NCBI RefSeq assembly: GCF_030848575.1
Contig: NZ_JAVDDX010000001.1
Coordinates: 744,001-808,000, forward strand
DNA length: 64,000 bases
Direction of reading: 5' to 3'
Origin: Haloarcula sp. H-GB4
GTDB taxonomy: Archaea > Halobacteriota > Halobacteria > Halobacteriales > Haloarculaceae
The notes under the pieces are model-generated. The model was not told the origin of the DNA and made no database searches. It saw only the letters and a list, made by a program, of their open reading frames with translations. The position numbers were made by a program, and so were the translations under genes. Below are positions 1 to 9,874 of this stretch, piece after piece (position 1 is the first letter of the stretch; the number at the start of each line of letters is the position of its first letter).

Positions 1-568
1 CCGCATCGGCGATGGAGAAGTTGTTAGCACTCTGGAGCGTGCGGTCGACACCGCTGACAATGCCTGCGGACACTGAGCCGGACAGTCCGAAGGGGTTCCC
101 GATAGCGACGACTTCGGTCCCGACTGTGGGTTCGGTCTCGACAAACGAGAGGGGTGTCACGTCCGGCGTCGCACCGATACGGAGAACCGCCAGGTCGCTG
201 TACACGTCTGAGCCGACGACGGAGGCAGCGCGCCAGCCGGTGTCAGCAAAGCGGACGTAGTACTCGTCCCCGCCCGCAACGACGTGTTCGTTCGTGACGA
301 TATGCTCGTCGTCGATGAGGAAGCCGCTCCCCTGCCCACCACGGGAGTCTTCGGCGTACACTCTAATCGAGACGACGGCATCGGCTACCTCCTGATACAC
401 GTTGGTGTAGACGCTATCGGACTGTGCGACCGCGTCGGCTGACTCCGACTGAGCTCCGGTGTCACCACCTGAGTCGCTGCCGGTCCCGGGACTCTGACAG
501 CCAGCCGTGGTCGCGACGGCTGTCCCAAGGGCCCCTAACATCGCCCGGCGAGTGAGAGACTGCTTCAT
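1..568 (-). CDS. HtrA/DegP-type serine protease, 3' end cut by window edge
   Basis: The minus frame opens at ATG 566-568 and is open to the left edge, so only about 189 N-terminal residues are present. It starts with a Tat/lipoprotein-like signal (MKQSLTRRAM, then a lipobox ending TTAGC), followed by a Ser/Gly/Asp-rich linker and a trypsin-fold core. Visible are the catalytic His in IVTNEHVV, the Asp in YSDLAVL and the substrate-strand motif AIGNPFGLSG. The catalytic Ser and any PDZ domain lie outside the window. Known for the S1C family: extracytoplasmic protein quality control. Inferred here: a membrane-anchored protease outside the cell. Sure of the fold, less of the substrate. Confidence 0.88.
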   Translation of the reverse strand, partial: MKQSLTRRAMLGALGTAVATTAGCQSPGTGSDSGGDTGAQSESADAVAQSDSVYTNVYQEVADAVVSIRVYAEDSRGGQGSGFLIDDEHIVTNEHVVAGGDEYYVRFADTGWRAASVVGSDVYSDLAVLRIGATPDVTPLSFVETEPTVGTEVVAIGNPFGLSGSVSAGIVSGVDRTLQSANNFSIADA

Positions 569-714
569 ACTGGGGCGTGGGTCTGGGCCGCGAAAAAGGC
601 ACGGTCAGAACTCTTTACCGCAACCAGAGTGCCTGATTGCCGTGCGCTCTGGCTTTCAGCTCGGTCCCGCAAGCGGGCACAAACTACAATCGTCCCGATA
701 GCATACGGGGGTGC

Positions 715-978
715 ATGGCAGAGGATTCATCGGGAACGAAAACGCCGACACCGGGGTTCGTGTTGCCCGGACTGCGGTGTGGTGTCGAGATGGCACTCGT
801 GGGCACAATCGTGTTGCTCATCGGCCTCCCGACCGAGGAACCGATACGGCTGGGAATCGTCTTCTTGTCCGCGCTACTGGCGATGACTGTAGTACTGTTC
901 TGGGCAGTCGGCCGGCATATGCGGCGCTGGATCCGGTACGCACAGGGGAAACCGACGCGGACGACGCCGTTCGACTGA
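715..978 (+). CDS. Small two-helix membrane protein, unknown function
   Basis: An 87-residue frame from ATG 715. The same frame is open upstream to 637, but ATG 715 opens a typical acidic N-terminus (MAEDSSGTKTP). Two hydrophobic stretches (about residues 20-40 and 45-63) are separated by a short loop and followed by a basic tail, as expected for a cytoplasm-facing C-terminus. I recognise no family. It stands alone between the protease and the metal ATPase; nothing links it to either. Confidence 0.6.
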   Translation: MAEDSSGTKTPTPGFVLPGLRCGVEMALVGTIVLLIGLPTEEPIRLGIVFLSALLAMTVVLFWAVGRHMRRWIRYAQGKPTRTTPFD

Positions 979-1071
979 GGGTCGCTGCTGGCTCAGTCAG
1001 CCACACGGTCGATATCGGCCGATTTAATAACGAATCTGAATTTATTTATTAATCAATCCCACTTTGAGCGG

Positions 1072-1092
1072 TTAATTTAGCAGCTGAATTAA
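1072..1092. promoter_or_regulatory. 21-bp near-perfect palindrome upstream of the metal ATPase
   Basis: TTAATT-[T/C]-AGC-A-GCT-[G/A]-AATTAA: an inverted repeat with one mismatched pair and a central A, ending 26 bases before ATG 1119. It lies in an AT-rich promoter stretch where the TATA box would be expected for a leaderless transcript. Inference: the operator of a metal-responsive repressor, or an overlapping TATA element. No adjacent ArsR/MerR/CopY-type regulator gene is present in the window to name a partner. Confidence 0.45.
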
Positions 1093-1118
1093 TAAGACCG
1101 GGTAGCCTAGCACCGGTA

Positions 1119-3701
1119 ATGACGGAGTCCGACAGCTGTTCGAACGATGACGGGTGTGGCAGTGCGAGTGACGACCCTCCTCCAGCAGCGCACTCCCACG
1201 ATGGGGCCCACGTCGCACAACTGTCCGTCCCAGAGATGGACTGTCCCTCCTGTGCGGGCAAGGTCGAGTCGAGCGTCCGTGAACTGTCTGGCATCAAGGC
1301 CGTTGACCCGCAGGTAACAACGGGTCAGCTCACCGTCGAATACGACGAAACCGAGACCGACATGGACGCGATAGCGGCGCGCGTCGAAGCGGCGGGCTAC
1401 ACTGTCGCAGACGACGGCGGCAAGACGTTGCGGTTCGGCGTCCCGGAGATGGATTGTGCATCCTGCGCCGGCAAGGTCGAGAGCGCGCTCGGCGGGGTCG
1501 ACGGCATCAGAAGTGCCGAAACACGCCCGACTACCGGAACAGTCGTTGTCACATACAACCCGAACGCGACGGCGAAGCGGGACATCGCGGCGGCTATCGA
1601 GAGCGCCGGGTACGAGGTTACGGAGACGACGGGCGAGGACGACACGGGGGCCGGTCAGTCGGACGAGAACAACTCGATCTGGACCAGCTCACGGGCGCTG
1701 AAGACGTGGGTCAGCGGCGTGTTCGTCGCCCTGGGCCTCGTTTTCTTTCTGGATTTCTTGCTGCCCGGTGCGAACGCGCAAGTCGGACGCGTTCTGGGGA
1801 CGCCGCTGTACGTCGACGACGTTCTGTTTCTCATCGCGGTAGCGACCGGTGGCCAGGAAATCCTGCGTGGCGGCTACTTCTCCCTGAAAAACCGGAATCT
1901 GGACATCGACCTGCTGATGTCCATCGCCATTCTGGGCGCGCTCACCGCGAGCCTGGCTTTCGGCGAGGCGCTGTACTTCGAGGCCGCAACGCTGGCGTTC
2001 CTGTTCAGCGTCGCGGAGTTGCTGGAACGCTACTCGATGGACCGTGCGCGGAATTCGCTTGCGGAACTAATGGACCTCTCGCCCGATGAAGCGACGGTCA
2101 AGCGTGACGGGGAAGAGGAGGTACTGCCTGTCGACGACGTACAGGTCGGCGATGTCGTCGTCATCAGGCCCGGCGAGAAGATTCCGATGGACGGCGAGGT
2201 CATCGACGGAACGAGCGCGGTGAATCAGGCCCCGATTACTGGCGAGAGCGTCCCGGTCGACAAGACCGAGGGTGACGAGGTGTACGCGGGGACGATCAAC
2301 GAGGAGGGGTATCTGGAAGTGCAGGTCACGGCGGCGGCCAGCGACAACACCCTTTCGCGCATCGTCCAGATGGTCGAGGACGCCCAGTCGAACAAGACCG
2401 AGCGCGAGCAGTTCGTCGAGCGCTTCTCAGCGTACTACACGCCGGTCGTCGTCGCCTTCGCCGTCCTTGTGACGCTGGCGTCCCCCGCCGTATTCGGGGT
2501 GGCTTGGTCGACCGCTGTCGTGCACGGCCTGACGCTGTTAGTGTTGGCCTGTCCCTGCGCGTTCGTCATCTCGACGCCCGTGTCGGTCGTCTCAGGTATC
2601 ACCAGTGCCGCGAAAAACGGCGTGCTCATCAAGGGTGGCAACCACCTCGAAGCGATGGGCGCGGTCGACGTGGTCGCCTTCGACAAGACGGGCACGCTGA
2701 CAAAAGGCGAACTGACCGTCACCGACGTGCTTCCACTGAACGGGAACACCGAAGCCGAGGTCTTGCAGTGCGCCCGCGGACTCGAACAGCGGAGCGAACA
2801 CCCCATCGGCGAAGCCATCGTCGCGGAGGCGGGAACGACCGGCGTCGAAAGCGCCGACGTCGATGACTTCGAGAGCATCACTGGCAAGGGCGTCCGGGCG
2901 GACCTCGACGGGACACCCCACTACGCCGGGAAGCCGGGGCTATTCGAGGACCTTGGCTTCGATCTCTCACACGTCCACGCCACCACCGATGGTGGCGTTG
3001 TCACGAAAACGGCCCAGCAACTCTGTGAGCGCAACAACTGTCTGGACCTGCTGGAAGACGCCGTGCCCGAACTTCAGGCTGAAGGGAAGACGGTCGTCAT
3101 CGTGGGCACGGACGAAGAGATAGAGGGTGTCATCGCCGTTGCCGACGAGGTGCGCCCAGCGGCGAAAGCCACCGTCTCACGGCTCCGGGATCTGGGCGTC
3201 GAGCGGACGGTGATGCTTACCGGTGACAACGAACGCACCGCGGGGGCTATCGCCCAAGAAGTCGGTATCGACGACTATCAGGCCGAACTCCTGCCTGACG
3301 AAAAAGTCGCCGCTATCGATGACCTCGTCGCCGAGTACGAAGACGTTGCGATGGTCGGGGATGGTATCAACGACGCACCGGCGTTGGCGAGCGCGAGTGT
3401 GGGCGTCGCGATGGGGGCCGCCGGCACGGACACGGCGCTTGAAACGGCCGACATCGCCCTGATGAGTGACGATCTCTCGAAGCTCCCGTATCTGTACGAA
3501 CTGGCGAACGACGCTAACGGCGTCATCCGGCAGAACATCTGGGCCAGCCTGGCGGTCAAGGCCGGGCTCGCGCTCGCTGTGCCGTTCGGCGTCGTTCCCA
3601 TCTGGGCCGCTGTGTTGGCCGGCGACGCCGGGATGACAACGGCTGTGACCGGGAACGCCATGCGGCTCTCTCGGGTTCGGTCCGAAAGCGGCGACGGTTA
3701 G
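1119..3701 (+). CDS. zntA: Heavy-metal-exporting P1B-type ATPase (Zn/Cd/Pb-like)
   Basis: 860 residues. A Cys/His-rich N-terminus is followed by two HMA metal-binding domains (MDCPSC about residues 40-45, MDCASC about 111-116), then the transmembrane core. P-type motifs are complete: TGESVP, CPC in the metal channel (about 478-480), phosphorylated Asp in DKTGTLTKG (about 522), the HP motif in SEHPIGEA, and GDGINDAP near 747. The last helices carry a Lys (AVKAG) and an Asp (LAGDAGMTT) in positions typical of the Zn2+/Cd2+/Pb2+ subgroup (P1B-2), which argues against Cu+. Expected role: ATP-driven efflux of divalent heavy metals across the cell membrane. Leaderless-style start. It overlaps the convergent gene downstream by four bases. 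Confidence 0.92.
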   Translation: MTESDSCSNDDGCGSASDDPPPAAHSHDGAHVAQLSVPEMDCPSCAGKVESSVRELSGIKAVDPQVTTGQLTVEYDETETDMDAIAARVEAAGYTVADDGGKTLRFGVPEMDCASCAGKVESALGGVDGIRSAETRPTTGTVVVTYNPNATAKRDIAAAIESAGYEVTETTGEDDTGAGQSDENNSIWTSSRALKTWVSGVFVALGLVFFLDFLLPGANAQVGRVLGTPLYVDDVLFLIAVATGGQEILRGGYFSLKNRNLDIDLLMSIAILGALTASLAFGEALYFEAATLAFLFSVAELLERYSMDRARNSLAELMDLSPDEATVKRDGEEEVLPVDDVQVGDVVVIRPGEKIPMDGEVIDGTSAVNQAPITGESVPVDKTEGDEVYAGTINEEGYLEVQVTAAASDNTLSRIVQMVEDAQSNKTEREQFVERFSAYYTPVVVAFAVLVTLASPAVFGVAWSTAVVHGLTLLVLACPCAFVISTPVSVVSGITSAAKNGVLIKGGNHLEAMGAVDVVAFDKTGTLTKGELTVTDVLPLNGNTEAEVLQCARGLEQRSEHPIGEAIVAEAGTTGVESADVDDFESITGKGVRADLDGTPHYAGKPGLFEDLGFDLSHVHATTDGGVVTKTAQQLCERNNCLDLLEDAVPELQAEGKTVVIVGTDEEIEGVIAVADEVRPAAKATVSRLRDLGVERTVMLTGDNERTAGAIAQEVGIDDYQAELLPDEKVAAIDDLVAEYEDVAMVGDGINDAPALASASVGVAMGAAGTDTALETADIALMSDDLSKLPYLYELANDANGVIRQNIWASLAVKAGLALAVPFGVVPIWAAVLAGDAGMTTAVTGNAMRLSRVRSESGDG

Positions 3702-4906
3702 ATCTCGCCAGCGCGAATGTCCGCGATTCGCTGGCGGTCATACAGCGTCTCTTCCTCGTCGAACTCGTCCGGGAACAGCTGTTTTGCGGCGCGCTCTGTC
3801 TTCGAGAGGTTGATAATCGGTCCCTGATACATCCCGCCAGCCGGGTACACAGCGCCGTTCTGCACGGCAGTGAGCTGGCTTGCTGTGTCGTGGTCCTGCA
3901 GAAATGAGCGGTACGTGTCCTCGAATGCCGCATCTGTACGATGGGTATCCGTGTACAGCATCAGCACCTCCGGATCGATCTCAAGAAGCGGCTCGTAGTC
4001 GATTGTCCCCCGATCAGAGGTGAAGCTCTGGATCTCACTCCCGGCGAGCGCGTCGCTCACACCCAGGTCGCGCCAGTGCTTGTACGCCGTCCGGTCCCCG
4101 AGCCGGTACGGATAGAACGTCTCCGGCTCGATTGACCCTGGTGAGAGGAGCGCGATCTCCGGGCGCTGGTCTTCCGGGGGGAGCCGTTCCTTCAATCGGT
4201 CGAGGAACGCTTCGTGGAGATTCGAGAGTGCCCGGAACCGGTCCTGTCGCTGGAACACTGCGGCTACCTTCTCGGTCGCTTCGTACAGGCTGTAGTACGG
4301 ATAGTCCTCGTGCCAGGAGTACGTCGAGAAACTGGTGTTCCCACAGAACGGGCCGACGCGTTCGTGCATCTCCTCGACGTCCGACCGGCCCCAGTTCGGG
4401 ATGAGATTCGCCATGTAGTTGGGGTCGATGAAGTGAACACCGGCGTCGATTTCGAGTAGCAGTTCCTTCGAGATTCCATCCTGCCACAGTGAACTCATAT
4501 CGCTTTTCGACGGCGAAAGTCCCGGAACGTCCTCGTAATGCCACGTACGGTACTCCCCGGTGAGAACGACTGCACTGGGTTTGGTCAGGCCGAGTGCGAC
4601 GCCCATATCGGCCCAGCTGGCGTTTTCTGCGACCCACGTCTGTGGCACTGTCTCGAACATCACCTCCCCCACTGGTTCGACGGTGACGCGATAGGGTTTA
4701 TCGGTGGCCGCCGTCTCCGTCGGTTTGGACTCCGTTGCTGTTGTTGTGGTCGTTCCCGTGGTAGTCTCCGAGTCTGTCGAATTCGGCGGGTCTGAGCCGC
4801 TGCTTCCCGTACACCCAGATAGCAGTCCACCAGCGATGACCGTGCCGCCGCAGGCGACGTACTCGCGTCGTGTCAGCTCCGACTGGTCATTTGAGTTGCT
4901 CGGCAT
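3698..4906 (-). CDS. ABC-type Fe(III)-siderophore/cobalamin substrate-binding lipoprotein
   Basis: 402 residues. The N-terminus has a Tat motif (TRREYVACGG) and a lipobox (GLLSGC), then a Thr/Ser-rich linker to about residue 70, so it should be a lipid-anchored extracellular protein. The rest fits the two-lobed periplasmic-binding fold of the FepB/BtuF type: an N-lobe with conserved small-residue turns and a C-lobe ending in a TERAAKQLFPDEF-type helix. No permease or ATPase genes sit beside it, so it acts with a transporter encoded elsewhere. The perfect palindrome in front of its start (4909-4926) matches DtxR/IdeR-type iron boxes, so the ligand is more likely an iron complex than cobalamin. 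Confidence 0.82.
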   Translation of the reverse strand: MPSNSNDQSELTRREYVACGGTVIAGGLLSGCTGSSGSDPPNSTDSETTTGTTTTTATESKPTETAATDKPYRVTVEPVGEVMFETVPQTWVAENASWADMGVALGLTKPSAVVLTGEYRTWHYEDVPGLSPSKSDMSSLWQDGISKELLLEIDAGVHFIDPNYMANLIPNWGRSDVEEMHERVGPFCGNTSFSTYSWHEDYPYYSLYEATEKVAAVFQRQDRFRALSNLHEAFLDRLKERLPPEDQRPEIALLSPGSIEPETFYPYRLGDRTAYKHWRDLGVSDALAGSEIQSFTSDRGTIDYEPLLEIDPEVLMLYTDTHRTDAAFEDTYRSFLQDHDTASQLTAVQNGAVYPAGGMYQGPIINLSKTERAAKQLFPDEFDEEETLYDRQRIADIRAGEI

Positions 4907-4908
4907 GA

Positions 4909-4926
4909 TTTTAGGCTAGCCTAAAA
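4909..4926 (-). promoter_or_regulatory. Perfect 18-bp palindrome, DtxR/IdeR-like iron box, with TATA element
   Basis: TTTTAGGCTAGCCTAAAA is self-complementary over all 18 bases and lies two bases upstream of the ATG of the binding protein. A TATA-like run (minus strand TTTTATAAT, 4927-4935) abuts it, so for a leaderless transcript the palindrome sits over the transcription start. The TTAGG...CCTAA arms are the consensus of DtxR-family metal repressors, which haloarchaea possess (SirR/Idr-type). Inference: repression when iron is sufficient. Confidence 0.75.
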
Positions 4927-5153
4927 ATTATAAAACGACTTCGGTTCCCGTCCCCAGAGCGTTCCCCATCGAAGCACGGTACGGGTTGGGCCTGTGTAAC
5001 GGACAGACAGAGAATACTCTGAAAGACTTTTCGGATACCCATCATGACTGACTGCTGCCTGCGATGATAGCTGGGCACCGGTCTCTGGATCGAACACCAC
5101 GAGGCTCGTCCACTGTAATATTAAGTAGACGCCACGAGTAGCGTGTATCCGGT

Positions 5154-5873
5154 ATGGAACTCACATGGTACGGCCATTCGACGTGGCACGTGACAGTTGA
5201 CGACACCGAATTGCTCATTGACCCGTTTTTCGATAATCCACACACAGACACCGATCCCGAGGAACTGGACCCCGACTACGTGCTGTTGACCCACGGTCAC
5301 GCCGACCATATCGGCGACGTGGACCGCTACGAGGGGTGTGGACTCGTGGCAACGCCGGAAGTAGTCGAGTACTGCGAGGACAACTTTGGCGAGTTCGACG
5401 CCGTCGGCGGCATGGGGATGAACCTCGGCGGCACCGTCGAGATCGGCGACGCCTTCGTCACGATGCACCGGGCCGACCACACCAACGGCATAGACACCAG
5501 CTACGGTACCAGCGGCGGGATGCCGGGCGGATTCATCATTTCCGACACGAAGCCGACGCAGGTCAGCGACGCGGAGTCGACGACGTTCTACCATGCCGGC
5601 GACACCGGTCTCATGACTGAGATGCGCGATGTCATCGGTCCGTTCCTCGAACCGGATGCCGCGGCGGTACCAGTCGGCGACCACTTCACGATGGGGCCGA
5701 TGCAGGCCGCCATTGCCGTCGACTGGCTGGACGTCGACCACGCGTTCCCGATGCACTACGATACGTTCCCGCCCATCGAAATCGAGACGCAAGACTTCGT
5801 GAACGAGGTCAAAGGCACCGGAAGCGACGCCGAGGTCCACGTCCTTGACGGCGACGAGACCTTTGAGCTTTAA
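5154..5873 (+). CDS. UPF0173-type metal-dependent hydrolase (metallo-beta-lactamase fold)
   Basis: 239 residues, the usual family length. The N-terminus ([11 protein letters not shown]) and the metal-binding motif [10 protein letters not shown] (about residues 44-53) are diagnostic. Further ligands are HRAD, the Asp in HAGDTG, and PMHYDTFPP near the C-terminus. Substrate is unknown for the family; a soluble cytoplasmic hydrolase with a dinuclear metal centre is expected. The gene overlaps the convergent histidine kinase gene by four bases. Confidence 0.88.
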   Translation: MELTWYGHSTWHVTVDDTELLIDPFFDNPHTDTDPEELDPDYVLLTHGHADHIGDVDRYEGCGLVATPEVVEYCEDNFGEFDAVGGMGMNLGGTVEIGDAFVTMHRADHTNGIDTSYGTSGGMPGGFIISDTKPTQVSDAESTTFYHAGDTGLMTEMRDVIGPFLEPDAAAVPVGDHFTMGPMQAAIAVDWLDVDHAFPMHYDTFPPIEIETQDFVNEVKGTGSDAEVHVLDGDETFEL

Positions 5874-7222
5874 TCGGGTCGTTCCACGTCGGTTACGGTA
5901 AATCGCGCCCCGCCGTCCTCGCTGTCATCGACGGACAGCGACCAGCCGTGTTCTTTTGCGATCCGATTCGCGATATAGAGTCCGAACCCGCTGTTTTGCT
6001 TCTCTGATGCGTACCCCGCCTCGAACACCCGCTCTGGTGGCGAGACATCGACGCCGGGCCCGTCGTCCGCAACGAAGAATCCCGACGACGTGGCCCCAAC
6101 GCGAATCGCAACATCGGGGCCGCCGTACTCAACGGCGTTCGAGAGCAGTATCTCAAGAAACAGTCGCATCGACTCTGCGTCCGCCAGCAGTCGCCTGTCA
6201 GATGTTACTTCGAGCGACGCGGCTTCGAGCGACAGCGAACTCCATACGTCCCAGACGACCGTCGAGAGCCACTGCTGTTCGGGCTCGAACGTCGGCGAGT
6301 CACTTGTGGCCAGCGAGACGACTTTATCAACAATCCCAGAGAGTTGGTCGATAGAACGCTCGACTGCGTCGATATGCTCGTCGTCGGCCTCAACCTGCGA
6401 GAGATGGCCGGTCGATACCTGAAGTTCGTTTCGGAGTTCGTGTGCGGCCAGCAACGCCACCTTCCGGAGGCGTTCGTTCTGCTGCCTGAGGAGCCGTTCG
6501 TGCTCCTTCTGGTCAGTGACATCCTGCGTAATGCCAATGAGGCCGGCCAGTTCATCGGTTTCGTCGTACCAGGGGACCTTCGACGTTCGGAGGTGTTTCC
6601 CCATTGACGGCGAGAACTCGTGGACGTCGAGGATGTCGGTCCCGTCGTTGATTACCTGTAAGTCGTCGCCGCGTGCCGCATCCAGATACGTCGCCCCGGC
6701 GGGGAGCCCGTCTTCGTCTCGCCGGCCAAGCAGTTCTGGGGGTGCGTACGAAGAGTCGTTGAGCAACAGATAGTGCCTGTCAGTGTCTTTTACGTACAGG
6801 TGTTCGGAGTTTCGTTCGAACATCGTGGCGAGAATCGTCTCCGGCCGGGACGCCGGTCGTGCGGCCATTGTCTCGCTGTTTTCGAGTGCCGCACCGATTG
6901 CGGCTGCCAGTTCCGGCGATCCCAGATTGTCCGCAGCGACCGTTTGAATATGGTCTCCGCGGTCCGCCGCACTGCCATACATGATCACTGGGAGGTCCGG
7001 ATAGAGGCCGGTAGCTGCCTCCGCCAGATGGCCGCCCGCCATCCCCTCACACGTCACCGGAACGACGAGGCAGTCAACCGCAGTACGTAGCAGTGTCGTA
7101 TCGACGCAGTCGGGCTCGGTCGTATCAACTACGGCGTCAATTGCTGCCTGTTCAAGTGCCGCCTGTAACTGCTCTCCGGCAGCAGTCTCGGCAGCGACGA
7201 GGAGGACAGTCGGCGGGGACAT
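5870..7222 (-). CDS. PAS-domain sensor histidine kinase with receiver-like N-terminus
   Basis: About 450 residues from ATG 7222; a GTG four codons earlier (7234) is possible. Residues 1 to about 115 look like a degenerate receiver/flavodoxin-like domain ([11 protein letters not shown]). A PAS domain follows (about 125-230; [14 protein letters not shown], then [12 protein letters not shown]). The HisKA helix carries the phosphoacceptor His in [12 protein letters not shown], and the HATPase_c domain has an N-box (NAVEYGG), DDGPGVD and [10 protein letters not shown]. No membrane segments are seen, so the sensor is cytoplasmic. No cognate regulator is adjacent, as is common for haloarchaeal kinases. 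Confidence 0.87.
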   Translation of the reverse strand: MSPPTVLLVAAETAAGEQLQAALEQAAIDAVVDTTEPDCVDTTLLRTAVDCLVVPVTCEGMAGGHLAEAATGLYPDLPVIMYGSAADRGDHIQTVAADNLGSPELAAAIGAALENSETMAARPASRPETILATMFERNSEHLYVKDTDRHYLLLNDSSYAPPELLGRRDEDGLPAGATYLDAARGDDLQVINDGTDILDVHEFSPSMGKHLRTSKVPWYDETDELAGLIGITQDVTDQKEHERLLRQQNERLRKVALLAAHELRNELQVSTGHLSQVEADDEHIDAVERSIDQLSGIVDKVVSLATSDSPTFEPEQQWLSTVVWDVWSSLSLEAASLEVTSDRRLLADAESMRLFLEILLSNAVEYGGPDVAIRVGATSSGFFVADDGPGVDVSPPERVFEAGYASEKQNSGFGLYIANRIAKEHGWSLSVDDSEDGGARFTVTDVERPD

Positions 7223-7500
7223 CAACACGCCCACGATTTGTACTGTGATTGTAAATAGGTTTAGTAGTCATGATAACGCTGCAACAGGACGCAACAACGG
7301 GACGAGCCCCTGTGACCAATACTGACTAGCGCCGTCCGCAGTGACAGGTCGTCTTCTGTGTTGGCCCGCTAACTGGGCTGGCTGGTCGCTATACAGCACT
7401 CTCGTATCACGATGGCTGTCCTCAAACTAGAGAACTGTGTGGTGATTGCCGAGAGGAAGAGCCGTCGACAGGATAGCCGATACCCAGTAATGATACCCAA

Positions 7501-7791
7501 GTGAAAGGATTCACAACAACCGAGTATCCGGACAGCGTATGGGCAGGTGTGTCCGAAACGTACGTGTGTGCCCGATGCCAGGCCGGCGTCGAGCGGGACT
7601 TCGAGGTTCGGTCGATCATCAGGACCTGCAGCGAGTGCGGCGAGAACGAACGGTTCCTCCACAGGTCGCTGGTCGAGTCGCTCTCTGCAATCGCCGCTGA
7701 GAACCGGCCGGACGGCTGGGACCAGATGACACTGGACGAGCGGTTCGAAGCGGCGCTCAAAGAGGGGCTCATCACGGTTACACGGAAATAA
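7501..7791 (+). CDS. Small zinc-ribbon protein, unknown function
   Basis: 96 residues from a GTG codon; no in-frame ATG lies just upstream. Two CxxC pairs (CARC about residues 22-25 and CSEC about 41-44) make a single zinc ribbon in the N-terminal half, and the C-terminal half is helical and acidic. The pattern suggests a nucleic-acid- or protein-binding adaptor of a haloarchaeal family. No operon partners. The 278 bases before it (7223-7500) hold no convincing gene. Confidence 0.6.
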   Translation: MKGFTTTEYPDSVWAGVSETYVCARCQAGVERDFEVRSIIRTCSECGENERFLHRSLVESLSAIAAENRPDGWDQMTLDERFEAALKEGLITVTRK

Positions 7792-7820
7792 GTCTGTACT
7801 GCCGCGCTGACGGCTCCCTT

Positions 7821-7896
7821 CGGTCCGGTGAAAGGTCCGACTACCGTCGGCTTCTCAGTCTACTTTGCGCCGGGATTCGTCACCGCACCGCTAGCC
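7821..7896 (-). pseudogene. Decayed copy of the ilvD 3' end
   Basis: This 76-base stretch aligns with 7992-8068 (the last codons of ilvD, its stop and about 34 bases beyond) with scattered substitutions and one single-base indel. Read on the minus strand it still encodes GAVTNPGAK, matching the ilvD C-terminus [11 protein letters not shown], but a TAG replaces the Trp codon. It lies in the same orientation about 170 bases downstream. Inference: the remnant of a tandem duplication or of a second dehydratase gene that was deleted. Confidence 0.8.
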
Positions 7897-8025
7897 ACCC
7901 GCCTCTTTCAGCGTCCCCCTTCCTCGCGCCATCGGCACTTCGGGAGGGGCCCTCGAAAAACGTGGGCGAAAAAACCGGATCTCACTCCACACGGTCCAGT
8001 GAAATGTCCGTTTATTGTCGGTTTC

Positions 8026-9753
8026 TCACTCCCACTTTGCGCCGGGGTTCGTCACCGCACCGTTGGCCGCGGAGCCGAAGTCGTTGTGATACTTCGCCAG
8101 CACGCCGCTGTCGTACGTCGGTTCTGGGTCGTAGTCTTCGAGGCGCTGTTCCATTTCGTCCTCTGTGAGGTCGACCGACAGTTCGTGGTCGTCGATGTCG
8201 ATAGTGACGGTGTCGCCGTCCTCCAGAGCGGCGATTGGGCCGCCAACGAACGCCTCGGGTGCGACGTGACCGATAGAGAAGCCGCGGGTCGCGCCGGAGA
8301 AGCGGCCATCAGTGAACAGCGCCACGTCCTCGGCGTGGCCCTGGCCGGCGACGGCCGACGTCACGCCCAGCATCTCGCGCATACCGGGGCCGCCCTGTGG
8401 CCCCTCGTTGCGGATACAGATCACGTCGCCGGACTCGACGTGGCCTTCCTGCACGTACTCCATGGCTCCTTCTTCCTGTTCGAACACGCGGACCGGTCCC
8501 TCGTGGTGGAGGTGGTCCTCGCCGGTAATCTTGATGACCGCGCCGTCGGGCGCGAGGTTACCCGAGAGGATGCGGATCGCACCGCGTTCGTGGATCGGGT
8601 CCGCAACAGTATTGAGATAGTCCACATCGAGGTCCTCGACCGTTGGCGGGTCGATCTGTTCGAGTTCCTCCGCGATTGTGTTGCCCGTGACCGTGAGTGC
8701 ATCACCGTGGAGCAGGCCGGCGTCGTTCAGGGCCCGCAACACGACCGGGACACCGCCGACCTCGTGGAGGTCGTTCATGACCCGCTCGCCGCCAGGCTGG
8801 AGGTCGGCGATCTTGGGCGTCCGGGCGCTGATTTCGTTGAACGTCTCGATATTGAGGTCGATGCCGGCCTCCGCCGCGAGCGCAAGCAGGTGAAGGACGG
8901 CGTTGGTCGAACCGCCGACCGCGACCTGCAGAGCGATGGCGTTCTCGAAAGACTCGCGGGTGAGGAAATCCGAGGGGCTACGACGTTCCTGCACCACCTC
9001 GACGGCGAGTTCGCCGGCTCGGCGGGCTTCCTCGTAGCGTGACTCGTGTTCGGCCGGTGGAGAAGCCGACCCAAGCGGCGCGAAGCCGAGCGCTTCGGAG
9101 ATAGATGCCATCGTGTTGGCGGTGAACATCCCACCACAGGAGCCCGCACCGGGGCAGGCATGACGTTCCATCTCGTCGAGTTCGCCTTCGCTCATCTCGC
9201 CGTCGGCGACTGCGCCGACGCCCTCGAAGACGTTCTGGATAGTGACTTCCCGGCCGTCGTGCTCACCGGGCATGATCGACCCGCCATAGAGGAAGACGCT
9301 CGGCAGGTCCGTCCGGATGGCGGCCATCATCATCCCGGGCATGTTCTTGTCACAACCGCCGATGGTGACGATACCGTCCATGCGCTCGCCGAAAGTGACG
9401 AGTTCGACCGAGTCGGCGATTATCTCACGGGAGATGAGCGACGCCTTCATTCCCTCGGTCCCCATTGAGATGGCGTCTGAGATGGTGATGGTCCCGAACT
9501 CGATTGGCATCCCCTCGGTGTCGTCGATGCCGTCGTAGGCGGCGTCGGCCACATCGTCGAGATGGACGTTGCACGGCGTGATATCGGCGGCGGGGTTCGC
9601 GACGCCGATCATCGGCGAGGAGAGGTCCTCATCGTCGTAGCCCATCGCGCGGAACATCGCACGGTGGGGGGCTTTCTCGTACCCCTCCGTTACCTCGGTA
9701 CTCCGCAGGTCCGGGTCTTTTTCCGGACGTTCTTGCCGCTCCTGATTGCTCAT
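8026..9753 (-). CDS. ilvD: Dihydroxy-acid dehydratase
   Basis: 575 residues, full length. It catalyses dehydration of 2,3-dihydroxy-isovalerate and -methylvalerate to the 2-oxo acids in valine, isoleucine and leucine synthesis. The three cysteine motifs that hold the iron-sulfur cluster are present: [17 protein letters not shown] and [14 protein letters not shown]. The C-terminus [21 protein letters not shown] fits the family. It is transcribed alone, about 20 kb from the ilvBNC-leuCD operon in this window, so it belongs to the same pathway but a separate unit. A relic of its 3' end lies just downstream. Confidence 0.97.
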   Translation of the reverse strand: MSNQERQERPEKDPDLRSTEVTEGYEKAPHRAMFRAMGYDDEDLSSPMIGVANPAADITPCNVHLDDVADAAYDGIDDTEGMPIEFGTITISDAISMGTEGMKASLISREIIADSVELVTFGERMDGIVTIGGCDKNMPGMMMAAIRTDLPSVFLYGGSIMPGEHDGREVTIQNVFEGVGAVADGEMSEGELDEMERHACPGAGSCGGMFTANTMASISEALGFAPLGSASPPAEHESRYEEARRAGELAVEVVQERRSPSDFLTRESFENAIALQVAVGGSTNAVLHLLALAAEAGIDLNIETFNEISARTPKIADLQPGGERVMNDLHEVGGVPVVLRALNDAGLLHGDALTVTGNTIAEELEQIDPPTVEDLDVDYLNTVADPIHERGAIRILSGNLAPDGAVIKITGEDHLHHEGPVRVFEQEEGAMEYVQEGHVESGDVICIRNEGPQGGPGMREMLGVTSAVAGQGHAEDVALFTDGRFSGATRGFSIGHVAPEAFVGGPIAALEDGDTVTIDIDDHELSVDLTEDEMEQRLEDYDPEPTYDSGVLAKYHNDFGSAANGAVTNPGAKWE

Positions 9754-9874
9754 ATTTCACCGTGGCCATGGGCAACCTTAAATAACTTGTACTCGCGCTA
9801 ACGTCCCACATAGAAGTACGGCGAAACCCACCGGTGACAGCAGGTTCTTTTCCGTCGGGGACCTCCGCTGCGAT

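Noticed and set aside
7412-7504. 30-codon plus frame overlapping the GTG start of the zinc-ribbon gene
   Set aside because: The overlap (GTGA) is suggestive, but the peptide is basic and featureless and no promoter at a proper distance is seen; chance is the simpler explanation.
7828-9042. 404-codon plus-strand frame opposite ilvD
   Set aside because: A shadow of ilvD on the other strand, with Arg/Val/Asp-rich translation and no domain; typical of GC-rich antisense frames.
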